From: Cellvibrionaceae bacterium
GTDB lineage: Bacteria; Pseudomonadota; Gammaproteobacteria; Pseudomonadales; Cellvibrionaceae
DNA: 15,376 nucleotides
Assembly (NCBI GenBank): GCA_025800435.1
Contig: JAOXRV010000142.1
Span: 1 to 15,376 of the forward strand
Direction of reading: 5' to 3'
The notes under the pieces are model-generated. The model saw only the letters and a program-made list of their open reading frames with translations, did no database searches and was not told the origin of the DNA. The translations under genes were made by a program, and so were the position numbers. Position 1 is the first letter of the stretch, and every line of letters starts with the position of its first letter. Below, in pieces: positions 7,879 to 14,800 of this stretch.

Positions 7879-7907
7879 TTGACGGCGGCGGGGGGGCAAC
7901 CTATTAT
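7879..7907 (+). promoter_or_regulatory. Near-consensus sigma-70 promoter
   Basis: TTGACG (7879-7884) and TATTAT (7902-7907) are separated by exactly 17 bp. Transcription would start near 7914 and run right into a region with no conventional gene. The spacer is extremely G-rich. The LexA box at 7928-7943 lies just downstream of the expected start. Confidence 0.65.
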
Positions 7908-8010
7908 GGAAAGCCTCACCGGTCTACCTGTATAAATATACAGCTCCTCGATCAGCACGGACGCCTAGCACTGAACTTCTAGCTGCATATGGGTAAACCG
8001 GTGAGCTTTC
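7908..8010. repeat. Long-range imperfect inverted repeat enclosing the LexA box
   Basis: Bases 7909-7928 (GAAAGCCTCACCGGTCTACC) and 7992-8010 (GGTAAACCGGTGAGCTTTC) are reverse complements apart from one extra base and one mismatch; the core TCACCGGT/ACCGGTGA is perfect. In RNA from the promoter at 7879 this would form a stem closing a ~63-nt loop that contains the LexA palindrome. GGAAAGCCTC also recurs directly at 7810-7819. Confidence 0.65.
7928..7943. promoter_or_regulatory. LexA (SOS) operator, excellent match
   Basis: The 16-mer CTGTATAAATATACAG has the CTG-N10-CAG framework of gammaproteobacterial LexA boxes, with alternating AT core and 7-bp perfect arms around AA. It begins about 14 nt after the predicted start of the promoter at 7879-7907, a position suited to repression. 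Matching an operator this well by chance is unlikely, but no SOS gene follows. Confidence 0.7.
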
Positions 8011-8020
8011 TTTACCTGCT

Positions 8021-8054
8021 GTCATAAAATCATCATCCAAGATGATTTTATGAC
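8021..8054. repeat. 14-bp perfect hairpin with 6-nt loop
   Basis: GTCATAAAATCATC (8021-8034) and GATGATTTTATGAC (8041-8054) are exact reverse complements around ATCCAA. No T-run follows. It lies inside the predicted SOS-controlled transcript, 11 nt after the long-range stem, and its right arm holds the ATG (8050-8052) of a 28-codon frame. Confidence 0.85.
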
Positions 8055-8159
8055 CCCGCCCGCTGCGCGGCGGCGCAGACGCGCGACTCTGCTTGCCTTG
8101 ACTTCGCTCGCGCTTCAACTTCCTATTGAGAGTTAGCAAGCTTTGCTTGCCGTTTTCCA

Positions 8160-8183
8160 GCTGCGCTGGTTTTGGCTTGCGCC
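8160..8183 (+). repeat. Direct repeat, left copy flanking the GGGGTCAG array
   Basis: This 24-bp unit (starts GCTGCGCTGGTTTT, ends GGCTTGCGCC) is repeated at 8368-8390 with a single G missing. The two copies bracket the GGGGTCAGACC array. Confidence 0.8.
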
Positions 8184-8232
8184 TTGTTGGGTGGCTTGCG
8201 CCACGGCATTACTGTCCGGGGTAGTTAAGTTT

Positions 8233-8351
8233 GGGGTCAGACCTTTGTGAGTTTGGGGTCAGACCTTTGGGGTTTGGGGTCAGGCCTTTGGGTTTGTGGG
8301 GTCAGACCTTTTGGTTTGGGGTCAGACCTTTGGGTTTTGGGTCAGACCTTT
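8233..8351 (+). repeat. Six-copy GGGGTCAGACCTTT tandem array, ~21-bp period
   Basis: Copies begin at 8233, 8255, 8276, 8298, 8318 and about 8338 (steps of 20-22 bp). Copy 3 reads GGGGTCAGGCC and copy 6 has one G fewer. The core GGTC-A-GACC is a short interrupted palindrome, and linkers are T/G-rich. The period equals two DNA helical turns, so the cores would lie on one face. Open frames through it are Gly/Trp/Phe-rich by-products of the repeat. Confidence 0.9.
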
Positions 8352-8367
8352 GGGTTTTGGTTTTTCG

Positions 8368-8390
8368 GCTGCGCTGGTTTTGCTTGCGCC
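8368..8390 (+). repeat. Direct repeat, right copy flanking the GGGGTCAG array
   Basis: This is the partner of 8160-8183, identical except for one missing G in the GGCTTGCGCC part. It lies 17 bp after the last array unit. Confidence 0.8.
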
Positions 8391-8483
8391 ACCTGGGGTT
8401 TGGGGGTGGGTCTTTTTGGGTTCGTGTTTCTTGGTTAAGCTCGGTATGATGCCAGCTTTAACGATTGCCATTGAGAAACGCCG

Positions 8484-8966
8484 ATGCCGTCATTTGATAT
8501 TGTCTCCGAAGTCGATAAGCACACGCTCACCAATGCGGTGGATCAATCCAATAGGGTGGTGACCACTCGCTTTGATTTTAAAGGGGTGGATGCGGATTTT
8601 GTGCGCAATGACTATATCATTACCATTCGCGCCGATGAGGAGTTTCAGGTCGAGCAGATGTTCGATATCTTGCAGAGCGATCTGCACAAAAATAAAATCG
8701 ATATCAAGTGCTTAGAGCGCAAGGATATTCAGGCCTCGGGCAAGCAAAACAAAATGGATGTGGTGGTGCGCACCGGTATCGACAGCGATTTGGCGCGTAA
8801 AATCGTCAAAATGATCAAAGATAAAAAGCTAAAAGTGCAGGCCCAGATCCAAGGTGATCAGGTTCGGGTAACCGGCAAAAAGCGCGATGACCTGCAAACC
8901 GTGATTGCCATGCTGCGCGAGCAGGAACTGGGCATGCCGCTGCAGTTCGATAATTTTCGCGATTAA
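8484..8966 (+). CDS. yajQ: YajQ-family nucleotide-binding protein
   Basis: The 160-residue protein matches YajQ along its whole length: N-terminal MPSFDIVSEVD, TTRFDFKGVDA, a central DIKCLERKDIQASGKQ segment, and the C-terminal LGMPLQFDNFRD. YajQ has two RRM-like folds; members bind nucleic acids or nucleotides, and a Xanthomonas relative acts as a cyclic-di-GMP effector. That activity is not shown here. A TATGAT (8445-8450) could be its -10 with a poor -35. Ribosome-binding sequence is weak (GAGAAA). It is followed by ampG after 28 nt, probably on one transcript. It is the first real gene after the repeat region. Confidence 0.95.
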   Translation: MPSFDIVSEVDKHTLTNAVDQSNRVVTTRFDFKGVDADFVRNDYIITIRADEEFQVEQMFDILQSDLHKNKIDIKCLERKDIQASGKQNKMDVVVRTGIDSDLARKIVKMIKDKKLKVQAQIQGDQVRVTGKKRDDLQTVIAMLREQELGMPLQFDNFRD

Positions 8967-8994
8967 TATCAGCCCCGCTTAAGACGGAATTTCT

Positions 8995-10263
8995 ATGACC
9001 AACGCCTGGTTTGGCCCCGAGATGCGCGCGGCCATTTTTAATCGCCGTATGCTCACCTGTATATTCACCGGGGCCGCCTCTGGCCTGCCGCTGTATGTGC
9101 TGATTCAACTGGTGCCCCTGTGGCTGCGCGATAGTGAGGTGGGGCTAAAAGAGATCGGCTTTTTTACCATGGTCACCTTCCCCTATACCTGGAAGTTTCT
9201 GTGGGCGCCGCTGCTCGATCGCTTCAGCCTGCTGCCCATTGGCCGACGCCGCAGTTGGTTGCTGGTGACACAGCTCGGTTTGATTGCCAGCATAGCGGCG
9301 CTGGGTTTTTGGCAACCGCAGCAAGACCTTGGTCTAATCGCCGTGATCTGTATTTTGGTGGCGGTGCTTAGCGCCACCCAAGATGTTGCCATTGACGCCT
9401 TTCGGCGCGAAATGCTGCCTGATGCTGAACTGGGTATGGGTACCAGCATCCATGTGCAGGCCTATCGCATTTCTGGTTTATTACCCGGTGGCCTATCGTT
9501 GATTCTGGCCGACCACGCCAGCTGGGAAACGGTATTTTTGGTGACCGGCTCATATATGCTGATTGGCCTGGTGATGACCTTGCTTGTGAAAGAGGTAGTG
9601 GCCGAAGAGTTGCGCCCCAAGACCATGCGCGAGGCGGTGGTTGAGCCTTTTAAAGAATTTGTTGGTCGCAACGGTAAGCGTGGCGCCTTGTTAATACTGG
9701 GTTTTATGTGCCTGTATAAATTTGGCGACAACCTGGCAGTGGCTCTGTCGACTCCGTTTTACTACGATTTAGGCTTTAGCAAATCAGAAATTGGTGTAGT
9801 GGCTAAAAATGCTGGGCTCTGGGCATCCATAGTTGGGGCCCTGTTTGGCGGCGCCATTATGATCCGCACCGGCATTAACCGCGCCCTGTGGATGTTTGGT
9901 TTTGTCCAGCTGGTATCCATTTTGGGTTTTGCCCTATTGGCATATGTGGGCGCTAATATCTGGGTTTTAGCCGGGGCGATTATTTTGGAATATTTGGGCG
10001 TGGGCCTCGGTACCGCGGCGTTTACCGCCTATATGGCCCGTATCACCAACCCGCTGTTTGCCGCCACCCAGTTTGCACTGCTGTCAGCCCTGGCGACCCT
10101 GCCACGTACCGTGGCCGCCGGGCTGTCCGGTTTTTTGGTGGAGTCCATGGGCTGGGTGACCTTTTTCTTTTTCTGTGTATTAACCGCCATACCCGGCATG
10201 TTGCTGCTGTTTAAGGTGGCCCCCTGGGGCGATGACCCAGAATCCATTAACAAGAATATGTAA
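8995..10263 (+). CDS. ampG: AmpG-type muropeptide permease (MFS)
   Basis: This 422-residue, about 12-helix inner-membrane transporter matches AmpG, which imports GlcNAc-anhydroMurNAc peptides from the periplasm for recycling. Visible family signatures are TGAASGLPLYV (25-35), YTWKFLWAPLLDR (64-76), GRRRSW (83-88) and SATQDVAIDAFRRE (126-139), followed by YRISGLLPGG. It is shorter than E. coli AmpG (491 residues) and lacks extra C-terminal helices. The ATG has ACGGAA upstream. Finding ampD-ampE 2 kb away supports the assignment, although a related saccharide or acetyl-CoA-type MFS carrier cannot be wholly excluded. It converges on the small alkyltransferase-like gene with 35 nt between stops. 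Confidence 0.87.
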   Translation: MTNAWFGPEMRAAIFNRRMLTCIFTGAASGLPLYVLIQLVPLWLRDSEVGLKEIGFFTMVTFPYTWKFLWAPLLDRFSLLPIGRRRSWLLVTQLGLIASIAALGFWQPQQDLGLIAVICILVAVLSATQDVAIDAFRREMLPDAELGMGTSIHVQAYRISGLLPGGLSLILADHASWETVFLVTGSYMLIGLVMTLLVKEVVAEELRPKTMREAVVEPFKEFVGRNGKRGALLILGFMCLYKFGDNLAVALSTPFYYDLGFSKSEIGVVAKNAGLWASIVGALFGGAIMIRTGINRALWMFGFVQLVSILGFALLAYVGANIWVLAGAIILEYLGVGLGTAAFTAYMARITNPLFAATQFALLSALATLPRTVAAGLSGFLVESMGWVTFFFFCVLTAIPGMLLLFKVAPWGDDPESINKNM

Positions 10264-10298
10264 TTTTAAAATCCGGCAGAGTAATTATGCTTTGCTCT

Positions 10299-10610
10299 CT
10301 AAGGTTGCCAGCGGTGGGCCTTGGCAACCCGCTCCCCAATAAATTCGACCCCCTCTGCCAATAGCAGGCCTTTTTGCCGCTCGTAGGCGGGGCCGGCGGG
10401 CAGTGAAATTTTGGCCTGGCTGTTAATAACCCGGTACCAGGGCAGTTTGCTGCCCCGGGGCAGCCGCCCCATCAGCTTACCCACATGGCGGCTGTGGTTG
10501 GGGTAGCCGGCAAGTTTGGCCACTTGGCCATAGGAGGCGGTATAGCCTGTGGGGATACTGCCGACAATATGAAAAACCGCCTGGCTAAATTCATCCATGG
10601 CCTGGCTCAT
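10299..10610 (-). CDS. Alkyltransferase-like (ATL) DNA-damage recognition protein
   Basis: This 103-residue protein is the DNA-binding domain of the O6-methylguanine-DNA methyltransferase family. It has SYGQVA (26-31), the arginine-finger region SRHVGKLM (Arg41), and PWYRV (57-61), where the catalytic Cys of the PCHR motif is replaced by Trp58. That makes it an ATL protein (like E. coli Atl/YbaZ or yeast Atl1), which binds O6-alkylguanine without repairing it and directs nucleotide excision repair. Start ATG 10610-10608 lies only 22 nt from the divergent DUF481 start, so each gene's promoter probably lies in or at the edge of the other. Tyr at the usual His position (PWYR versus PWHR) is a small deviation. 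Confidence 0.9.
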   Translation of the reverse strand: MSQAMDEFSQAVFHIVGSIPTGYTASYGQVAKLAGYPNHSRHVGKLMGRLPRGSKLPWYRVINSQAKISLPAGPAYERQKGLLLAEGVEFIGERVAKAHRWQP

Positions 10611-10632
10611 AGACTCTACTCATAAAGAAAAT

Positions 10633-11637
10633 ATGTTACGACTGATTTGTTTTGTGTTAACACTGGTGTGCAGCCAAAGCCTGTGGGCAGGCCGCGTGGT
10701 ATTAAATAATGGCGATAGCTTACAGGGTGAGCTGCTTGGAATCGAGGCGCAAAAGCTGCGCTGGCGTTCACCAGTACTGGGCGAGCTGAGTATTGAGCTG
10801 GATAAGATCGACAGTTTTAACAGCAGCACCCTGGTCAAGATCAGCGGCCACCAGGGCCCTTGCACCGTGCTTGGGGTAGAGGCTAAACAACTCAGCTACA
10901 GCTGTGAAGACAACGGCCACAACCTGACCGAGTTGAGCGCCCTGCAGGCCATTACCCCCTATGAAGATCACTTTAATGCCGGTGTCGAGCTGAATGCTAA
11001 ATTGGGTCTGGCCGGGGTCTTGTCTCGGGGTAACAAAGATGAGGACGACTGGGACCTAAACGGCCAGCTCGAAGCCAAACACGGCGACTACCGCCACCAG
11101 GCCGGCTTTAACTACGACTACACTGACAAATTGGCCCAGGCCGCCCGAATTGAAGACTACAAGCTCGATTACCAGCTCGATTGGTTTTTTAAAGAGCGCT
11201 GGTTTTTATACGGCGATATTAGCCACGAAATGCTCGAATCCAAAAATATCGACCAGCGCAGCGGCCTAGGCCTCGGTGTGGGCTACCAAGTTTACCAGCG
11301 CCAAGACCTAAGTCTCGCCTTAGAGACGGGCCTAAACGGCCGCCGCGAGCGCCAGCGCAACGTCGAAGACAGTGATCAGCACCTAAACTGGCAGTGGGCT
11401 TTAAACCTCAAGTGGCAACTGCTAGAGCGGGCCACTTTATTCCACAAGCAAAAGCTGTCCTATTCCCTGCAAACCAGCGAAGACTGGGAGCTGGACACCC
11501 AGACCGGCCTGGATATCCCCCTCGGCTACGGCCTCTCCACCGCCTTGAGCTTCGACTACGATTACGACCAGCTCCCCGCCCAAGGGGCCCAAAAGAAAGA
11601 TACCCGCCTAACCATCGGCCTGGCCTACCAGTGGTAG
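10633..11637 (+). CDS. DUF481-family outer-membrane beta-barrel protein
   Basis: The 334-residue protein starts with a Sec signal peptide, MLRLICFVLTLVCSQSLWA, with cleavage expected after Ala19. A short N-terminal domain follows (about 20-110, beginning GRVVLNNGDSLQGELLGI). The rest is a run of amphipathic strands rich in Tyr, Trp, Asp and Gln (for example GLAGVLSRGNKDEDDWDLNG, then KLDYQLDWFFKERW). It ends in an aromatic residue (LTIGLAYQW), a typical barrel-assembly signal. DUF481 (YdiY-like) proteins are outer-membrane proteins of unknown function, sometimes salt- or acid-inducible. A start 36 nt upstream (10597) is open but would put 12 residues ahead of the signal peptide, so ATG 10633 is preferred. 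Confidence 0.85.
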   Translation: MLRLICFVLTLVCSQSLWAGRVVLNNGDSLQGELLGIEAQKLRWRSPVLGELSIELDKIDSFNSSTLVKISGHQGPCTVLGVEAKQLSYSCEDNGHNLTELSALQAITPYEDHFNAGVELNAKLGLAGVLSRGNKDEDDWDLNGQLEAKHGDYRHQAGFNYDYTDKLAQAARIEDYKLDYQLDWFFKERWFLYGDISHEMLESKNIDQRSGLGLGVGYQVYQRQDLSLALETGLNGRRERQRNVEDSDQHLNWQWALNLKWQLLERATLFHKQKLSYSLQTSEDWELDTQTGLDIPLGYGLSTALSFDYDYDQLPAQGAQKKDTRLTIGLAYQW

Positions 11638-11667
11638 CCCGCGCCCTATACAGGACACCCAAGTAAA

Positions 11668-11728
11668 GCCCCCAGTTAGCGGCTCTGAGCCGGTAAAGAA
11701 CCGCTAAGTCAGCTTGTAATTAGGGGGC
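11668..11728 (+). repeat. Nested inverted repeats between DUF481 gene and fxsA
   Basis: Three pairings nest: GCCCCC (11668-11673) with GGGGGC (11723-11728), TTAGCGG (11676-11682) with CCGCTAA (11701-11707), and the hairpin CGGCTC-T-GAGCCG (11680-11692), which competes with the second. It starts 31 nt after the DUF481 stop. No T-run follows. It may be a 3'-end structure; it overlaps a possible fxsA -35. Confidence 0.6.
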
Positions 11729-11743
11729 CAGCCGCCATATCCT
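11714..11743 (+). promoter_or_regulatory. Possible sigma-70 promoter for fxsA
   Basis: TTGTAA (11714-11719) and TATCCT (11738-11743) are 18 bp apart, about 50 bp upstream of the fxsA start. Match is fair only. Confidence 0.4.
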
Positions 11744-11792
11744 AGCCATAGCGCCAGCACCCGGCTGGCACTTAATCCAGCAGGAGTTAACA

Positions 11793-12287
11793 GTGCGAGG
11801 CCTATTTCTATTATTTATCGTGATGCCGGTACTAGAGCTGTGGCTACTGATTCAGGTCGGCAGCCAGATCGGTGCCCTCAATACCATTGGCCTGGTATTC
11901 CTGACGGCTATCGCGGGCACCTGGCTGTTGCGCCAGCAGGGCCTTCGCACCCTGTTGCAGGCGCGCACCAAGATGGACAGCGGTGAAATGCCCGCCAAAG
12001 AGATGGCTGAGGGCATCTGCCTGGCCGTGGGTGGTGCGCTGCTGTTAACCCCGGGCTTTGTCACCGATGCCATCGGCTTTGCCTGTTTAATCCCCGGTAT
12101 TCGCACCGCTATCTTGGCTTTCTTTATGCGCCATGTGCAGGTGCACAGTGTCCACAGCCAGGGCTTTCACTACCAGCAATATCGGCAGCCGGGCCAGGGC
12201 GATACTATCGACGGCGAATGGGAGCGCAGCGACAGCGCCGAGCGGCGGGTAATTGAGCCAGAGCCGGACGACGATAAACGCCCATAG
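11793..12287 (+). CDS. fxsA: FxsA-family inner-membrane protein
   Basis: This 164-residue protein has hydrophobic helices at about 3-21, 27-46 and 72-112 and the family signature MPVLELWLLIQVG followed by GTWLLRQQG and LLLTPGFVTDAIGF. The charged, acidic C-terminal tail (about 120-164) is cytoplasmic and poorly conserved in the family. E. coli FxsA (158 residues) is known for relieving F-plasmid exclusion of phage T7; its normal role is unclear. The start is GTG 11793 with CAGGAG 9 nt upstream. Its place directly before groES-groEL is a conserved gammaproteobacterial arrangement. Confidence 0.92.
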   Translation: MRGLFLLFIVMPVLELWLLIQVGSQIGALNTIGLVFLTAIAGTWLLRQQGLRTLLQARTKMDSGEMPAKEMAEGICLAVGGALLLTPGFVTDAIGFACLIPGIRTAILAFFMRHVQVHSVHSQGFHYQQYRQPGQGDTIDGEWERSDSAERRVIEPEPDDDKRP

Positions 12288-12299
12288 GGCTGGTGCAGT

Positions 12300-12411
12300 G
12301 CGTAAAAACTTCCCTCTGGGCGCTTGAAATCTCCCCAAAGTCCCCAATCTTCCTAAAGCGCGTAAAAATTTGCCGCCCAGGGCTTGAAACCCCGGGTGGC
12401 GGCACAATATA
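12300..12411 (+). promoter_or_regulatory. Duplicated sigma-32-like heat-shock promoters of groES-groEL
   Basis: Two CTTGAAA boxes lie exactly 60 bp apart (12323-12329 and 12383-12389). The first is followed after 12 nt by CCCCAAT (12342-12348), fitting the sigma-32 pattern CTTGAAA...CCCCAT. The second is followed after 13 nt by CACAATATA (12403-12411), which could also serve sigma-70. The 30 nt ending in each box (12300-12329 and 12360-12389) match at 23 positions, both starting GCGTAAAAA, so the promoter was tandemly duplicated. No CIRCE (HrcA) operator is present. Confidence 0.7.
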
Positions 12412-12446
12412 GGCATCTAGACCGGCATTGCTGGTACGGATACGGA

Positions 12447-12489
12447 CGCCCCGAGACTTTTAGTCGAGCGAGCTGTAAAGCTCTGGGCG
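12447..12489 (+). other. Branched 5'-UTR fold ahead of groES
   Basis: CGCCC (12447-12451) can pair with GGGCG (12485-12489), enclosing two small hairpins: GACT-TTT-AGTC (12455-12465) and GAGCT-GTAA-AGCTC (12470-12483). This is a three-way-junction-like leader about 50 nt before the groES start. Stems are short, so biological meaning is uncertain. Confidence 0.35.
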
Positions 12490-12540
12490 CCATAGATCAA
12501 TACGCCTTCTTGCAAGGTTAAAAACATTTGGAGAAAGTTG

Positions 12541-12831
12541 ATGAAAATTCGTCCTTTACACGATCGGGTTGTAGTTCGTCGCCAGGAAGAAGAAGCGACC
12601 AGCGCCGGTGGTATTGTTTTGCCAGGTTCGGCCCAGGAAAAACCCGCTCAGGGTGAGGTAGTTGCCGTGGGCAATGGCCGTATACTGCAAAGTGGTGAGG
12701 TTAAGCCTCTGGATGTAAAAGTTGGCGACAAAGTTGTATTTGGTAAGTACACCAGCAACACCGTTGAAGTAGACGGCGAAGAGCTGCTGATTCTCAACGA
12801 AAGCGAAATCTTTGGTGTGTTGGAAGCCTAA
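12541..12831 (+). CDS. groES: GroES co-chaperonin
   Basis: The 96-residue co-chaperonin starts MKIRPLHDRVVVRR and contains the mobile loop (about 16-33, EEEATSAGGIVLPGSAQEKP) that caps the GroEL ring, followed by the QGEVVAVGNG roof segment and a C-terminal ELLILNESEIFGVLE. Seven subunits form the lid. ATG 12541 is chosen over a TTG directly before it (12538) because GGAGAAA (12530-12536) is spaced for the ATG and the protein then starts as in all relatives. It is cotranscribed with groEL, which begins 50 nt downstream. Confidence 0.98.
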   Translation: MKIRPLHDRVVVRRQEEEATSAGGIVLPGSAQEKPAQGEVVAVGNGRILQSGEVKPLDVKVGDKVVFGKYTSNTVEVDGEELLILNESEIFGVLEA

Positions 12832-12881
12832 GCACGCTTCCCAACAACCCCCTAAGCAACAAATTTGAAGGAATTTTAAAG

Positions 12882-14531
<1,650 letters not shown>

Positions 14532-14559
14532 ACGTCCTGACTTAAACCCATTAAGTCTC

Positions 14560-14595
14560 AAAAAGCCCGCAGCCTTTGGTTAGCGGGCTTTTTTA
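14560..14595 (+). terminator. Strong intrinsic terminator of groES-groEL
   Basis: AAAAAGCCCGC (14560-14570) pairs with GCGGGCTTTTT (14583-14593) around a 12-nt loop and runs into a six-T tract, 28 nt after the groEL stop. The A-run on the left arm also gives a T-run on the minus strand, so it could act in both directions. Confidence 0.93.
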
Positions 14596-14735
14596 TTGCC
14601 TGTTTGTTTTAACCGGCCTTATGGATGTTGCATTAAATCTTGTAAATTCTAGGGTTCGGTTCAGTGGCTGCTGGTGAATCAGTTTGTCGCAGAAACTACT
14701 CAGGCCTGGATGTCTTAGCGCTCTGACTTTAATTA

Positions 14736-14754
14736 AATGAGAATGATTGATGTT
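14736..14754. promoter_or_regulatory. Candidate Fur box upstream of chaN
   Basis: AATGAGAATGATTGATGTT resembles the GATAAT-type Fur repeat: the left two hexamers fit well, and TGAGAATGATTGATG matches 10 of 15 positions of the 7-1-7 consensus. The right third is poor. It overlaps the -35 of the promoter at 14747-14775, the usual place for iron repression. Confidence 0.5.
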
Positions 14755-14775
14755 TACATATGTCCGAGTTAATAT
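14747..14775 (+). promoter_or_regulatory. Sigma-70 promoter of the ChaN-family gene
   Basis: TTGATG (14747-14752) and TAATAT (14770-14775) are 17 bp apart, with the ATG of the lipoprotein gene 25 bp after the -10. The geometry gives a short leader of about 19 nt holding GGGGCAAGG as the ribosome-binding site. Confidence 0.65.
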
Positions 14776-14800
14776 CGCCACTTTTATTCGGGGCAAGGCT

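Larger units (their letters stand above)
7801..8483. other. 683-bp gene-less, repeat-rich intergenic region
   Basis: No convincing protein gene lies between the TetR gene and yajQ. The stretch holds, in order: a terminator-like hairpin, a sigma-70 promoter with a LexA box, a long-range inverted repeat, a 14-bp perfect hairpin, several short GC-rich palindromes (such as GCAAGC-TTT-GCTTGC at 8136-8150 and CCAGC-TGC-GCTGG at 8157-8169), and an array of six GGGGTCAGACC units between direct repeats. Base use is unlike the flanking genes. It looks like an insertion site for repetitive elements or the remains of lost genes. Confidence 0.7.

Noticed and set aside
7924..8139. 71-codon minus-strand frame over the LexA box region
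   Set aside because: TTG start without a ribosome-binding site, low-complexity basic sequence, and it runs across three inverted repeats.
7928..8150. Integron attI/attC site suggested by the LexA box and imperfect palindromes
   Set aside because: No intI gene and no matching GTTRRRY/RYYYAAC core pairs were found.
8233..8351. CRISPR-like array
   Set aside because: Units are only about 14 bp with 6-9-bp linkers that resemble each other; true spacers are about 30 bp and unique, and no cas gene is near.
8231..8449. Open frames rich in Gly, Trp and Phe across the GGGGTCAG array
   Set aside because: The composition is a by-product of the DNA repeat, similar peptides appear in all three frames, and no ribosome-binding site or family resemblance is present.
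10597..10632. Upstream start extending the DUF481 protein by 12 residues
   Set aside because: It would place charged residues ahead of a clean signal peptide and overlap the divergent gene's start; ATG 10633 is better.
12288..12540. CIRCE operator (HrcA control) before groES
   Set aside because: No TTAGCACTC-N9-GAGTGCTAA-like dyad is present; sigma-32-type boxes are found instead.
14593..14796. 67-codon minus-strand frame between the groEL terminator and chaN
   Set aside because: Covers the chaN promoter and Fur-like box, no ribosome-binding site seen, no family resemblance.
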